In this document: positions 27,570 to 36,693 of the stretch, piece by piece | How the letters are laid out: every line of letters begins with the position of its first letter | Numbering within the stretch: position 1 is the stretch's first letter | From: DAHUXT01 sp036273675 | GTDB taxonomy: Bacteria > Chloroflexota > Ktedonobacteria > Ktedonobacterales > JADMIN01 | Direction: 5' to 3' | Length of the DNA stretch: 64,000 nt | NCBI GenBank assembly: GCA_036273675.1 | Contig: DASUHD010000051.1 | Coordinates: 1 to 64,000 of the forward strand | Notes under the pieces: generated by a model | Databases searched by the model: none | What the model was told of the DNA's origin: nothing | The model's input: only the letters and a program-made list of their open reading frames with translations | Position numbers and translations under genes: made by a program

Positions 27570-28091
27570 CTACCGCGCTGTTGAGGCCCGCCAGTCGCGA
27601 ACCAGGATGATGAGGCCCAGCACGGCGGCGGCGGAGATCAGGATGGTGGCGGGGGCAAGGTAGAAGCCCGCGCCCCCGATGGCGGGTACGGTGATCGCGA
27701 CGATGAGGAAGGCGCAGGTCACCAGCACGCCGCAGGCGACGCTGCGATTGGATGGCTCTGCCGTGTGATGCTGCCACCACGCGGAGAGCGTCGCCGCCAG
27801 GAACAGCACGATGACGGTGCTGAGTACAAAGACGATGCGCGCCGCCTGCTGCGCGAACTCCAGGGAGCTGGGCGCGATGGGCTTGCAGAGCACCGCCTGG
27901 TTGGAGACGCCATAGCAAATCTCATGCGCGCCGAAGAGGCTGATGAGCAGGTAGGCGCTGGCCAGCAGGCAGAGGACGAACGAGACAAGAGCCAGAATGG
28001 TCTGGACACGGGCAAGAGGCTCTAACTGGCTCAGGGAGCGAAGCTGTTTCAACGGGTGTACCTTCTCAGGGAACTCATAGGCATCACGCAC
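27570..28091 (-). CDS. Four-segment membrane protein, function unknown
   Basis: The 173-residue product has a short cytoplasmic N-terminus, four hydrophobic segments and a loop with two cysteines (HEICYGVSNQAVLCKP) between the first two. It ends DWRASTAR. The GTG start at 28091 lacks a clear ribosome site, so the exact N-terminus is uncertain. No family is recognised. Confidence 0.6.
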   Translation of the reverse strand: MRDAYEFPEKVHPLKQLRSLSQLEPLARVQTILALVSFVLCLLASAYLLISLFGAHEICYGVSNQAVLCKPIAPSSLEFAQQAARIVFVLSTVIVLFLAATLSAWWQHHTAEPSNRSVACGVLVTCAFLIVAITVPAIGGAGFYLAPATILISAAAVLGLIILVRDWRASTAR

Positions 28092-28256
28092 ACACGGACA
28101 TCGGCGAGAATAGTCTATTCAGGAAAAGTATAACGCGCCCATGCCCTGCTACGCAGCAACCACCAATGTTTCTCCTACGCTTGCACCCCCTGGCCTTTCT
28201 GCCAGCCAATGTCCGCGTTTGTCCGCACGTGTCGGGGTAAATCCACGAGGAGTCGC

Positions 28257-28300
28257 TTGACAACTTGCCTGTTTGCATACACTATTGCATTCATGCAAAC
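28257..28300 (+). promoter_or_regulatory. Promoter region with inverted repeats (DinD-like gene)
   Basis: TTGACA (28257-28262) is a perfect -35; TACACT or CACTAT around 28278-28285 is the weak -10. GTTTGCAT (28271-28278) and ATGCAAAC (28293-28300) form an 8-bp inverted repeat over the -10 region, and a third TTGCAT lies between. The arrangement suggests a repressor site. It does not match the known E. coli or Bacillus LexA boxes. Confidence 0.6.
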
Positions 28301-28336
28301 AATGTAGTGCGTCCCGCCAGGCAGGAGGTTCAGGTC

Positions 28337-29242
28337 ATGAGCGACGATCCTAACGACATCAACCAGACCAGCGACACCAGTGACGCGAATGACGAACAGG
28401 CGATGCTGCCGTTCGACGATGGCAGCATGGGACGCCTCATTCGCCGACAATGGCATGAAGGGCAGTGGTATTTCAGCGTTGTAGACGTGATCGCGGTGCT
28501 GACCGATAGTGATGCGCCTAGCACTTATTGGGGCATGATGAAGCAGCGATTAGCTAAAGAGGAGGGGTTCACCGAAGTATTCACAAAATGTGAAAGGTTG
28601 AAAATGCGCGCCATCGATGGCAAGATGCGCCCCACTGATGCCGCAGGCGCGGAAACGATGCTGCGAATTGTGCAGAGCGTGCCCAGCCCGAAGGCTGAAC
28701 CGATCAAGCAATGGCTGGCACGGGAGGGCGCCAAGCGTCTGGAAGAGATCGCTGCCGGACTTACTGAGCATCAGCGCCGCTTGCTCTTGCGGGGAGAGAT
28801 CGCCGAGAAGAACCGCAGCCTCGCGGATACTGTCTCCGCTGCCGGTGTCGTCACCCGAAGCGACTTTGCCATCTTCCAAGACTTTGGCTATCGGGGCCTT
28901 TATAACGGCGAGAAGGCGCGTGATATTGCCGCGCGCAAAGGGCTTGCAAAGGGGCAGCATATTCTCGATCACATGGAGAGCGAGGAACTCGCCGCGAACT
29001 GGTTCCGCATCACCCAGACCGAGGCCAAGATACGCCGCGAGGAGATCGATAACAAGCATGACGCCAATTCGGCGCACTATGTCGTCGGCAAGAAGGTGCG
29101 CGAGACCATCGCCGATCTAGGCGGCACGATGCCCGAAGACCTACCCACCCCAGAGCAATCCATCCAGCAGATCGAGCGTGCCGAACAAGAGCGCATCCAG
29201 GCCGAGCGCCAGCCCCAACTCCTCTCAGACACGAATCAGTAA
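28337..29242 (+). CDS. DinD-like BRO-N domain protein
   Basis: The 301-residue protein resembles DNA-damage-inducible protein D, which inhibits RecA-mediated strand exchange in E. coli. A BRO-N-like half (IRRQWHEGQWYFSVVDVIAVLTDSDAPSTYW) is followed by a long helical half. The C-terminal half includes SDFAIFQDFGYRGLYNGE, HILDHMESEELAANWFRITQTE and AHYVVGKKVRETIADLGGTMPEDLPTPE, the conserved DinD end. AGGAGG lies eight bases before ATG 28337. Damage control is unproven here; the promoter palindrome suggests tight control. Confidence 0.83.
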   Translation: MSDDPNDINQTSDTSDANDEQAMLPFDDGSMGRLIRRQWHEGQWYFSVVDVIAVLTDSDAPSTYWGMMKQRLAKEEGFTEVFTKCERLKMRAIDGKMRPTDAAGAETMLRIVQSVPSPKAEPIKQWLAREGAKRLEEIAAGLTEHQRRLLLRGEIAEKNRSLADTVSAAGVVTRSDFAIFQDFGYRGLYNGEKARDIAARKGLAKGQHILDHMESEELAANWFRITQTEAKIRREEIDNKHDANSAHYVVGKKVRETIADLGGTMPEDLPTPEQSIQQIERAEQERIQAERQPQLLSDTNQ

Positions 29243-29253
29243 ATCACGAAAAG

Positions 29254-29282
29254 CAGCCCCTCCCATTGTCCGGGAGGGGCTG
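29254..29282. terminator. Hairpin terminator between convergent genes
   Basis: CAGCCCCTCCC (29254-29264) pairs perfectly with GGGAGGGGCTG (29272-29282). It starts 12 bases after the DinD-like stop and 36 bases past the end of ilvE, so it may serve both. A run of four A residues lies on its left side (U on the minus strand). Confidence 0.75.
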
Positions 29283-29317
29283 TACGAGCGTGCCATGGTA
29301 ATGCCAGTTATGGCGGG

Positions 29318-30379
29318 TTAGCGAGTACGCGACTTGGCGCCGCTGCGCGCCTTGGCATGGCCGTTCGCGTGACCGTTGTGGCCGTTGCCGTTGCTGGCGG
29401 CCTTGCCTGCGGTGACCGCGTGATCCGCCTTAGCATGGCTCTTCGCATAGACCGGTGTGAGCCAGTCGCGATACTCTGGCCGCATGCCGCGCACCACCTC
29501 GTGATACGTCTGCTGCAGCGTCTCGGTCAGCGCGCCGATCTTGCCCGTTCCCACCGGGCGATGGTCCACCTCGATGACGGGGCAAATCTGGGCGCCGGTC
29601 CCGGTGAGGAAGATTTCATCAGCCACATACAGCTCGGTGCGGTCGATCTGGCGCTCGCGGGTAATGCGGTCCAACTCGCGGCGAGCAAGCTGCATGATGG
29701 TCTCGCGGGTAATACCGAGCAGGATATTCTCGGAGGCGGACGGCGTCACCAGCTCGCCATTGACCAGCATGAAGATGTTTTCGGCGCTGCCCTCGCTGAC
29801 ATGGCCCTCGCTGGTCAGCATGATCGCCTCATCGAAGCCGTTCATCAGCGCCTCAGACTTGGCGAAGGCGCTATTGACGTAGGCGCCAGAAATCTTGGCG
29901 CGGGCGGGTATCATGTTGTCGTCCACCCGCCGCCACGACGAGACGCCACAGCGCAGGCCCGTAGTGGCGACGTAGTCACCCATCGGCACAGTGTAGATCA
30001 GGAAGGCGTCTTCCAGGTCGTTGAGCCGGACACCGATAATCTCATTGGCCTTGTAGGCGAACGGGCGAATGTAGCAGTTCTCGCGCAGATTGTTGCGGCG
30101 CACCAGGTCGATGGTGATGGCGATCAGCTCGTCAACGCTGTAGGGCAACTCGATATTGACGATACGGCAGGAGCGGTGCAGGCGCTCGTAATGCTCGCGC
30201 AGCCGGAAGATATAGAGTTCCTCGGTCTGGTCGTTCCAGTAGGCACGGATTCCCTCGAAGCAGCCAGTGCCATACGAGAGCGCATGGCTCATGACACCGA
30301 CATGCGCCTCATTGGCGGCCACAAACGCGCCATTCATGAAGACCGTCATATCGGTCCGCTGGGAAAGAGGAATAGACAC
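29318..30379 (-). CDS. ilvE: Branched-chain amino acid aminotransferase with basic low-complexity tail
   Basis: IlvE transfers amino groups between glutamate and branched-chain 2-oxo acids using PLP. Visible are GVMSHALSYGTGCFEGIRAYW, the PLP-lysine block ARAKISGAYVNSAFAKSEAL (lysine about 162) and EGHVSEGSAENIF. LLGITRETIMQLA and the phosphate-binding LTGTGAQICPVIEVD follow. After the family end (about 310) comes a tail of some 40 residues made of Asn, Gly, His, Ala and Lys/Arg, not part of the enzyme fold. GTG 30379 has AGGAGG at good spacing; GTG 30385 is too close to it. Confidence 0.9.
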   Translation of the reverse strand: MSIPLSQRTDMTVFMNGAFVAANEAHVGVMSHALSYGTGCFEGIRAYWNDQTEELYIFRLREHYERLHRSCRIVNIELPYSVDELIAITIDLVRRNNLRENCYIRPFAYKANEIIGVRLNDLEDAFLIYTVPMGDYVATTGLRCGVSSWRRVDDNMIPARAKISGAYVNSAFAKSEALMNGFDEAIMLTSEGHVSEGSAENIFMLVNGELVTPSASENILLGITRETIMQLARRELDRITRERQIDRTELYVADEIFLTGTGAQICPVIEVDHRPVGTGKIGALTETLQQTYHEVVRGMRPEYRDWLTPVYAKSHAKADHAVTAGKAASNGNGHNGHANGHAKARSGAKSRTR

Positions 30380-30583
30380 GCTCACTCGCCTCCTATGCGG
30401 CCTCGTTGCCGCATCGTTATGTTCAGACCGCTACGCCAGATAGCGGCCAGCCCCATCTCACTCGAAGTCGTGGCGAACATGCGCCCCATACCATCAGACT
30501 ATCCATAGTGTCAAGACGAATCAGCAGGCCAGATGCCTACACATACAACGCCGCATTACAGGACATGACAGAACTCACATGAC

Positions 30584-31492
30584 TCACATGATGCGTTTGC
30601 CGGTGGCCGAGAGCGCCAGTTGCGCCGCGAGATCACCCGTGCGGTTGCGTTCGTCCAGAATTGGGTTCACCTCGACCAGATCGAGGCTGAGCAGCTTGCC
30701 AGAACTGGCGACCAGCTCCATCGCGAGATGGGCCTCGCGCCAGGTCATGCCGCCAGGGACCGGTGTGCCGACGCCGGGGGCGTCCTTGGGATCGACGCCA
30801 TCGAGATCGAAGCTGACATGAATGCCCGAGGCCCCTTCGGACGCCAGGGCTATCGCGTCGTGGGTGATACGATCCATCCCGTGACGGTCGATATCGGCCA
30901 TGGTGAAGACGTGCGCGCCGGACCGCTTGAGCAGCTCGCGCTCGCCGGGGTCGATATCCCGCGCGCCGACGATGACGACGCGGCGTGGGTCGATATGCGG
31001 GCCGCCGCCAGCCACCCCGACTAGCGCCGGATCGCACGCCGCAGGATCGCCGTAGCCGCAGAGCGCGCCAAGGATCATGCCGTGGATATTGCCCGATGGG
31101 CTAGTCTTCGAGTTGTTGAAGTCGGTGTGGGCGTCGAACCAGATGACGCCGGGCGACTTGACCGCGTTGGCGACGCCGCTGCCAGAGCCGAGCGAGATGC
31201 TATGATCGCCGCCGAGAATGATGGGGGTTGAGCCAGCGCGCACGACGCTTTCGACGCGCTTTGCCAGCTCGTTGGCGACGCAGACGACTTCTTCCAGGTA
31301 TTTAAGCGGATCCTCACGAGATGGAGTCGCGGTGGGTTCGGGGACGGGAATCGAGCCGAGATCCTCAATGGTATGGCCCAGGTCCGTCAGTTTCTCGCGG
31401 ATGTTTGCGTACCGGATGGCGCTGGGGCCCATATCTACGCCGCGACGCCCCGCGCCCAGGTACATCGGAACGCCAATCAGGCTGATGTGCAT
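30584..31492 (-). CDS. rocF: Arginase
   Basis: Arginase hydrolyses arginine to ornithine and urea with two manganese ions. The 302-residue product shows the three metal motifs in order: GGDHSISLG, WFDAHTDFN and SFDLDGVDP. It also has HGMILGALCGYG and the VEVNPILDERNRTG end. Together they match the RocF-type arginase rather than agmatinase. The ATG at 31492 matches the family start MHISLIGVPMYLGAG; no strong Shine-Dalgarno is visible. Confidence 0.92.
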   Translation of the reverse strand: MHISLIGVPMYLGAGRRGVDMGPSAIRYANIREKLTDLGHTIEDLGSIPVPEPTATPSREDPLKYLEEVVCVANELAKRVESVVRAGSTPIILGGDHSISLGSGSGVANAVKSPGVIWFDAHTDFNNSKTSPSGNIHGMILGALCGYGDPAACDPALVGVAGGGPHIDPRRVVIVGARDIDPGERELLKRSGAHVFTMADIDRHGMDRITHDAIALASEGASGIHVSFDLDGVDPKDAPGVGTPVPGGMTWREAHLAMELVASSGKLLSLDLVEVNPILDERNRTGDLAAQLALSATGKRIM

Positions 31493-31890
31493 GGTCAACA
31501 ATCGTTTCTGTCTCGACCACCGCTACAGGCGCCGTTGCCAATAACGGGGAGCGCTGAAGCTGAGAAGGGTCAGTGCTGCCATCAGTATACTGCCCCCGTC
31601 CCGTTTCGTCCAGTATAGGAGCGACGACGAAGACGCGTCAACACTGAATTTTCCAGTGGAAAGTTCGTCTGAGATTGTGCGGAGGTCATGCGCGGACGAT
31701 GTGGCTGTAGCGGATGCTCGATGCTGTTCTAGCGAAATGTTTACATGTAGCCAACGACTGTCTAACGTTGGTCTACTGACGTTCTAACACACAATGCCCT
31801 CGGCGGTGACTATACTTTACTAGTCGCGTGTAACCCATGCATACCGGAGCGCTGAAGGAGCCGCTCATGTAAGGGTGAAGGGAGGACATC
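31493..31890. other. Intergenic region between arginase and GNAT genes
   Basis: About 400 bases hold both divergent promoters. CCAACG and CGTTGG near 31748-31768 form a short interrupted palindrome, and TATACT occurs at 31811-31816. No gene is supported here. Confidence 0.4.
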
Positions 31891-32385
31891 ATGTCCACCA
31901 GGACTTCTGTGAGGATCCGCCGGGCCGCTGAGGCTGACCTCGATCAAGTGCTCGCGCTCTTCCACGAGTTCCATGAGTTCCACGTACGCGGCGTGCCGGA
32001 CCGGCTGCGCGTCCCCCATCCATACGACGACGCGGCGGCGCGCGAGACGCTGCTCAGCATCCTCCACAACACGGAGTCGGCCCTCTTCGTCGCCGAGGAA
32101 GCTGGGCGGCTCCTTGGTCTGGCCGAGGTCTACCTGCGACGAGATATACCCCATCCAGCGGCCATCGAGTACACATACGGCTACCTCCAGAGCCTGATCG
32201 TCACCGCGTCCACACGGCGGCGCGGCCTGGGGCGGCAGCTGGTTGCCGCCGCCGAGCAGTGGTCGCGCGAGCACGGCGCCAGCGAGACGCGCCTGGCCTG
32301 CTGGGAATTCGCCGAGGGTCCACTGCCCTTCTATGAGGCGCTGGGCTATCGCACGATGAAGCGCACGCTCGTCCGCCCGCTTTGA
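31891..32385 (+). CDS. GNAT N-acetyltransferase
   Basis: The 164-residue single-domain protein has RIRRAAEADLDQVLALFHEF, the strand YLQSLIVTASTRRRGLGRQLVAAAEQW with an R-R-x-G-L-G acetyl-CoA loop and FYEALGYRTMKR at the end. The substrate is unknown. GGGAGG precedes the ATG. Confidence 0.8.
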   Translation: MSTRTSVRIRRAAEADLDQVLALFHEFHEFHVRGVPDRLRVPHPYDDAAARETLLSILHNTESALFVAEEAGRLLGLAEVYLRRDIPHPAAIEYTYGYLQSLIVTASTRRRGLGRQLVAAAEQWSREHGASETRLACWEFAEGPLPFYEALGYRTMKRTLVRPL

Positions 32386-32402
32386 TGGCGGCACAGGTAT
32401 CT

Positions 32403-32837
32403 CTATTTTGCTTTGCTGGCGAACACCGAACGTACCGGCTTGGTGAAGGCCACAATGACGACGCCGAGTAGAAGCAGTCCGCAGCATCCCTGTTCGATCT
32501 TGAACCACACGGGAAAGTCGCCGGGTATCGCAATGATGACCGCGATGGCGACGACCATGCCTGCTGACGAAAGCCGGAGCAGACGGTAGCCAACGCGCGA
32601 GCCACGAGACATCCAGGCGGCGAAGAGCAAGTTGATCAAGGCGTGGGCGACGACGATGGTCCCACGGACCAAAACGCCAATGGGCGCGATGGCGGCATTC
32701 CCGCGCAACAGGATGGCGGCCACCAGGGTGAGCGCGCTGATGCCGAGATAGCTGCCGAGTAGCATGTTTACGGCGCGGAACGCCGCCTGGCTCCGTGGAT
32801 GCTGTACCTTTGTTTCGACGATAGTTTGCGCTTGCAT
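32403..32837 (-). CDS. Small membrane protein, four segments
   Basis: The 144-residue product has a short soluble N-terminus and four hydrophobic segments, ending in a lysine-rich tail. It resembles no family I recognise. AAAGGA lies upstream of the ATG at 32837. It is convergent with the GNAT gene 18 bases away. Confidence 0.6.
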   Translation of the reverse strand: MQAQTIVETKVQHPRSQAAFRAVNMLLGSYLGISALTLVAAILLRGNAAIAPIGVLVRGTIVVAHALINLLFAAWMSRGSRVGYRLLRLSSAGMVVAIAVIIAIPGDFPVWFKIEQGCCGLLLLGVVIVAFTKPVRSVFASKAK

Positions 32838-33173
32838 GAGAGGGTCCTTTCAATGACGTGATTGATTCAGAAGAACGATGATGGCCATCATCTGTGTGCG
32901 ATAGATTTCAATGCGTCTCCGTGGCGCCAGATAGACAGGCGACGGGGCGTGAGGTATCTTCGCTGCGCTTAAGAATAGCTGGCGAGAGTGGGGCGACACA
33001 TGTCCCCGCGGTCACGAATCAGGGCCTATTTCACGGCGTGGATGGCGGCGCAACGGCCTATGATCAGAGTCATAGGTCGGCCGCTGGAAACCGTGACCGC
33101 AAGCACTGGCGAGAGCGATGGGCAGACACGTATGATGGGAAGAAACAAATCACGTCCACAAGCAGGTACACAT

Positions 33174-34472
33174 ATGACACAATTACCAGCGCAGATGGCA
33201 ACCAGTTCCGAGCCAGCGCCCCTCAGGATCTCTCGGCGGAGGGTTCGCCGATGGGGGATCTATGATATCGTCGTCGGTGTGGGTTATCTCGCCAATCTCT
33301 TGGGTACCGGGCAGCTCACACTGACCCGCTTCCTGTTGCTCACGGTGATCTATGGCGCATGGCTGGTGGTCCTTCATCTGGGGATGCGGCTCGGCGTGGG
33401 AAACGGCAGCGGAGAACAGCCGCCCCTCTGGTGGACCATGAGCCTGATCGGTCTGGCGTGCGCTTCGCAATTCATTCCCCTGGGGAACACCAACCTCAAT
33501 TGGCTCCCGATCCTGACAACGGCCACTGCGTGCCTGATCGTTGTCACCACCCCACGCTATGTCGGCCTGAGTGCGGCGGTGATCCTCTGGCTGAGTTCCA
33601 GCCTCGCATTCAGTCTCCGCATGCAAGCCTGGGATCTCAATACCCAGTTGACGCTGCTGGTCTCGTTCGCTTCGTTTGTGGGGGTCACGATGGCTTTACA
33701 CCAACTCACGCTGGCCCACAGAGCGCTCGCGGACTCGAACGCCAGGTTAGCGGAGGCACACACTCAGCTCCAGGAGTACAGCGCGCAGGTTGAGGAGATG
33801 GCAGCCATCCGCGAGCGCAACCGGATCGCGCGTGAGATCCATGACACGTTGGGCCATTCGCTGACCATCCTTGCGGTGCAACTCGAAACGGCAACGCAGT
33901 ACGAAACGCGTGGCGATCCCGGCTTGCATGAGGAATTGCGCGAGGCGCGACGTGTGGCGAGCGCCTGCCTGACGGACGTGCGGCACTCAGTCGAAGCGCT
34001 CCGCCCCGATGAGGCCGCTGACGGATCACTGCGGGAGCGATTGCGAGGACTGGCGGCGGAATTTGCCGCGACCAGCCGCGAGACGGCGATCACGCTCGAT
34101 CTCGACGAGGCGACCCGCGTGCTGAGCTCCGATCTCTCCATGACGCTCTATCGTTGCGCGCAGGAGGCGCTGACCAATATCCGCAAGCATGCGCGCGCGA
34201 CGAAGGTGCTGCTCTATCTGAGCACGGGCGACGAGCCAGGGGGGCAGGTAGAACTGACTGTGCTGGACAACGGCCAGGGCGCCACGACGGAGGAACAAGA
34301 GCAAACACATGGCTTTGGCTTGCGCGGTATGCGTGAGCGCGTTGCGCTCCTGGGCGGGACGGTGCGGGCTGGCCCCGAGCCGGAGCGCGGCTGGCGCGTG
34401 GCGGTGTTGATCCCGCTCCAGCAGCGAGAGCAAGCCAAGGTCGTTGCTCGGACAGCACGGGCAGAGGGATAG
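33174..34472 (+). CDS. NarL-class sensor histidine kinase (HisKA_3)
   Basis: The 432-residue protein has about six N-terminal membrane segments, then a coiled coil (LADSNARLAEAHTQLQEYSAQVEEM). The dimerisation motif RNRIAREIHDTLGHSLTILAVQL carries the phosphorylated histidine near residue 223, and a HATPase with LDNGQG and GFGLRGMRERV follows. The sensor has no extracellular domain, so membrane or cytosolic stress is the likely input. ATG 33174 is preferred because the longer frame from 32988 adds a leader that lacks kinase features. It ends seven bases before its response regulator. Confidence 0.87.
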   Translation: MTQLPAQMATSSEPAPLRISRRRVRRWGIYDIVVGVGYLANLLGTGQLTLTRFLLLTVIYGAWLVVLHLGMRLGVGNGSGEQPPLWWTMSLIGLACASQFIPLGNTNLNWLPILTTATACLIVVTTPRYVGLSAAVILWLSSSLAFSLRMQAWDLNTQLTLLVSFASFVGVTMALHQLTLAHRALADSNARLAEAHTQLQEYSAQVEEMAAIRERNRIAREIHDTLGHSLTILAVQLETATQYETRGDPGLHEELREARRVASACLTDVRHSVEALRPDEAADGSLRERLRGLAAEFAATSRETAITLDLDEATRVLSSDLSMTLYRCAQEALTNIRKHARATKVLLYLSTGDEPGGQVELTVLDNGQGATTEEQEQTHGFGLRGMRERVALLGGTVRAGPEPERGWRVAVLIPLQQREQAKVVARTARAEG

Positions 34473-34479
34473 GGTAGCA

Positions 34480-35178
34480 ATGGTAGAGCGTATCCGTGTG
34501 TTGATCGTCGATGACCAGCGCCTGCTGTGCGAGGGCTTTCGCAAATTGATTGAGATCGAGCCGCAGTTGGAGGTAGTGGGCATGGCGGGGGATGGCGAGG
34601 AGGCGCTCGTCGCCACCGAGCGGCTCCTCGCGGCGGATACGGCGCCCGATGTGGTGCTGATGGATGTGCGTATGCCGCGTCTCGATGGCATCGCGGCGAC
34701 GCGGATCTTCAAAGAGCGCTGGCCCACGATCCGCGTTGTCATCCTGACGACGTTCGACGATCGTGAGTTGATTCAGGCCGGGCTGCAAGCCGGGGCGTCG
34801 GGGTATGTGCTCAAAGACATCACCGCCGAGCAGCTTGCGACCACCATTCGTGGAGTCGCGCAGGGGCAGGTTCTTCTGCATCCCGATGTCGCCAGCGCCG
34901 TCGTGGCTTCGTTCGCCCAGGCATCTGCTCGAGCGTCCGGCGAACCCGTGGCGGCCATGTCGGCATCCGTCGGGGTGAGCGGCCTGACGCAGTTGACCGA
35001 CCGCGAGCGGGAGATCCTGGCGCTGTTAGCGCGAGGCGCCTCCAACCGCGAGATCAGCGAGACGCTCTACATCGCCGGTGGCACCGTCAAGAACCACCTC
35101 AGCAACATCCTGAGCAAGCTGGGGGTCCGCGACCGCACGCAGGCCGCGCTCAAAGCCCGCGAACTCGGCCTGTTCTAA
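34480..35178 (+). CDS. NarL/FixJ-type response regulator
   Basis: The 232-residue regulator has a receiver domain (VLIVDDQRLLCEGF, phosphorylated Asp62 in VVLMDVRMPRLDG, LTTFDDRE, lysine in GYVLKD). The LuxR-type HTH is LTDREREILALLARGASNREI and GTVKNHLSNILSKLGVRDRTQA. It lies directly behind the kinase, so the two should form one phosphorelay. Targets are unknown, and no transporter lies next to it as in LiaSR-like sets. Confidence 0.92.
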   Translation: MVERIRVLIVDDQRLLCEGFRKLIEIEPQLEVVGMAGDGEEALVATERLLAADTAPDVVLMDVRMPRLDGIAATRIFKERWPTIRVVILTTFDDRELIQAGLQAGASGYVLKDITAEQLATTIRGVAQGQVLLHPDVASAVVASFAQASARASGEPVAAMSASVGVSGLTQLTDREREILALLARGASNREISETLYIAGGTVKNHLSNILSKLGVRDRTQAALKARELGLF

Positions 35179-35292
35179 CGAACACGTTATCGAGCGAGTG
35201 TGCCACGGGCCATGCTGCCGCTGGCGTCACAGGTAGCGGTGTAGTGCTCGCCCTCGTGGCCCTTGTCATCGGTGGCTGATATCAAGCTCCTG

Positions 35293-35652
35293 TCAAAACA
35301 CCACGATCACTGGCGCCTTATCTGAGATATCCGTCAATTCAGCGGCTTCCGGGCCAACATAATCTTCCGGCTTCAATGAAATGGAGATAAGACCACCATC
35401 ACCTAGGCTAATGCGAATTGCATCGTCGTCGACTGCTTCGGCTTGGCGCACAATTGCGCCAATGCGATCACACAGGACATCTCGAAAGCCCGGCTCTCCC
35501 CAGGCAAACACCTTGCCGCCGAACGAGACCTCCGGTCCGCTGTATGCCGTCAGGAGAGGGCCATCGAATCCAAGTTGAACATAATCCATGACGAACGTAA
35601 CGGAACTCAACTTTTCGCCGACGATGATTTGCAAGGGCGAGATATTTTCCAT
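35293..35652 (-). CDS. Conserved hypothetical acidic protein (119 residues)
   Basis: The frame begins MENISPLQIIVGEKLSSVTF and contains VQLGFDGPLLTAYS and a LGDGGLISISLKPEDYVGPEA block. The lone beta-rich domain resembles unnamed single-domain proteins in actinobacteria and Chloroflexota from memory. AGGAAG precedes the ATG. No toxin is adjacent, so an immunity role is only a guess. Confidence 0.6.
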   Translation of the reverse strand: MENISPLQIIVGEKLSSVTFVMDYVQLGFDGPLLTAYSGPEVSFGGKVFAWGEPGFRDVLCDRIGAIVRQAEAVDDDAIRISLGDGGLISISLKPEDYVGPEAAELTDISDKAPVIVVF

Positions 35653-35830
35653 AACAGGTAATCTTCCTGTGAAGTAGCCCAGCTAATGGCATCGCATCGT
35701 GCGGCAATGATTCCCGCGACATTGAATGCCAGACAATTCACAACCTCCAAGTCCGTCCCGAAGTGCTAGCCAGTGGTTGTGCGACTTATGCAACTAACAC
35801 TCCTGAAATAAGCACAACACATGGCAGTAG

Positions 35831-36220
35831 CTATTTGCCAGGATTGTAGCCACCACGACGGGGCAACTCATCCTCAAAGTCGCAGGCGGCGACAGCCGCG
35901 TAGCCATGTTTCCACAAGCATTCAAGGATTTGCGTAACAAGCGATATTTGGTCAGCCCGCGGCTGGCTGGGTACAGCATCGATATCCAGATAGCACCGAT
36001 AATACAAGAAGCTGTCTGGTTCATTGCGGCGAATTATATCGAACTCGTCATTACGCACAATACCAATCGCAAAGCGTGAGCCGTCGATTGACCACCGATC
36101 CGCACGCTGCACCTGGTCGCCCAGACACTCTACCAACAGGGCTTGCAGATCTTCCCGCGAGATATCGTCGGCATCAACGAATAGCTTGCAATAGAGTTCT
36201 GGGTCATACTCTTCATACAT
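35831..36220 (-). CDS. Conserved hypothetical acidic protein (129 residues)
   Basis: The product starts MYEEYDPELYCKLFVDADDIS and ends AVAACDFEDELPRRGGYNPGK. The composition and the CDFEDELP end suggest a small alpha/beta immunity- or SMI1-like cytosolic protein, but I cannot name a family. ATG 36220 has AGAGG upstream; GTG 36226 is an alternative. Codon use is more AT-rich than the upstream core genes. Confidence 0.58.
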   Translation of the reverse strand: MYEEYDPELYCKLFVDADDISREDLQALLVECLGDQVQRADRWSIDGSRFAIGIVRNDEFDIIRRNEPDSFLYYRCYLDIDAVPSQPRADQISLVTQILECLWKHGYAAVAACDFEDELPRRGGYNPGK

Positions 36221-36393
36221 AGGCACCCGCCTCTCGCCCCGCTATTCTCGCCCCTACCTTCAACACGAACTATACACCCTCCCGCCCCATCTGTAGCGAT
36301 ATGGCGCGCTCTGCCGCCTTGACGCCAATCTGCGCTGCCCGCCATCATAGAGAACGCACGTTCTATTCGGTATATGGAGAGATGGAGGATGAC

Positions 36394-36648
36394 ATGGAGA
36401 CTTCTGGGAAAACGCGGGTACTCGATACGCTCGGCACGTCCGGGCAGGCGCAAGGAAGCGCGTTGCCCGCTTTGGACACTGGATCAGGCGGGTCGACTAG
36501 TGGGCTGCTCGGTCCGCTGATCGAGATCATGGGCGCCGAGGGCGACTCCCTGCACGGAGCGCTGGCGGCGTGGCAACGCGAACAGGATCGCCTGGCCAAT
36601 CGCGCGTGGCGGCGGCCCGGCGGGATGGCGCGGCCCGCTGGCCTGTAA
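36394..36648 (+). CDS. Small phage-like protein upstream of a structural remnant
   Basis: The 84-residue frame has GGAGG five bases before the ATG at 36394. It is low in features, with a helix near LHGALAAWQREQDRLANRAW. It is a candidate phage gene only because it directly precedes the virion-like remnant. Confidence 0.42.
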   Translation: METSGKTRVLDTLGTSGQAQGSALPALDTGSGGSTSGLLGPLIEIMGAEGDSLHGALAAWQREQDRLANRAWRRPGGMARPAGL

Positions 36649-36693
36649 TGCGCGTCGCCCGATGGAGATGGGATGGGGAGGGAGGCTGAATCG

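Noticed and set aside
31993..32853. Long minus-strand frame overlapping the GNAT gene (31810-32853)
   Set aside because: It runs opposite two supported genes and has no domain.
35293..36220. Toxin-antitoxin pair
   Set aside because: The two genes are 178 bases apart, neither shows a toxin or DNA-binding domain, and there is no overlap typical of such pairs.
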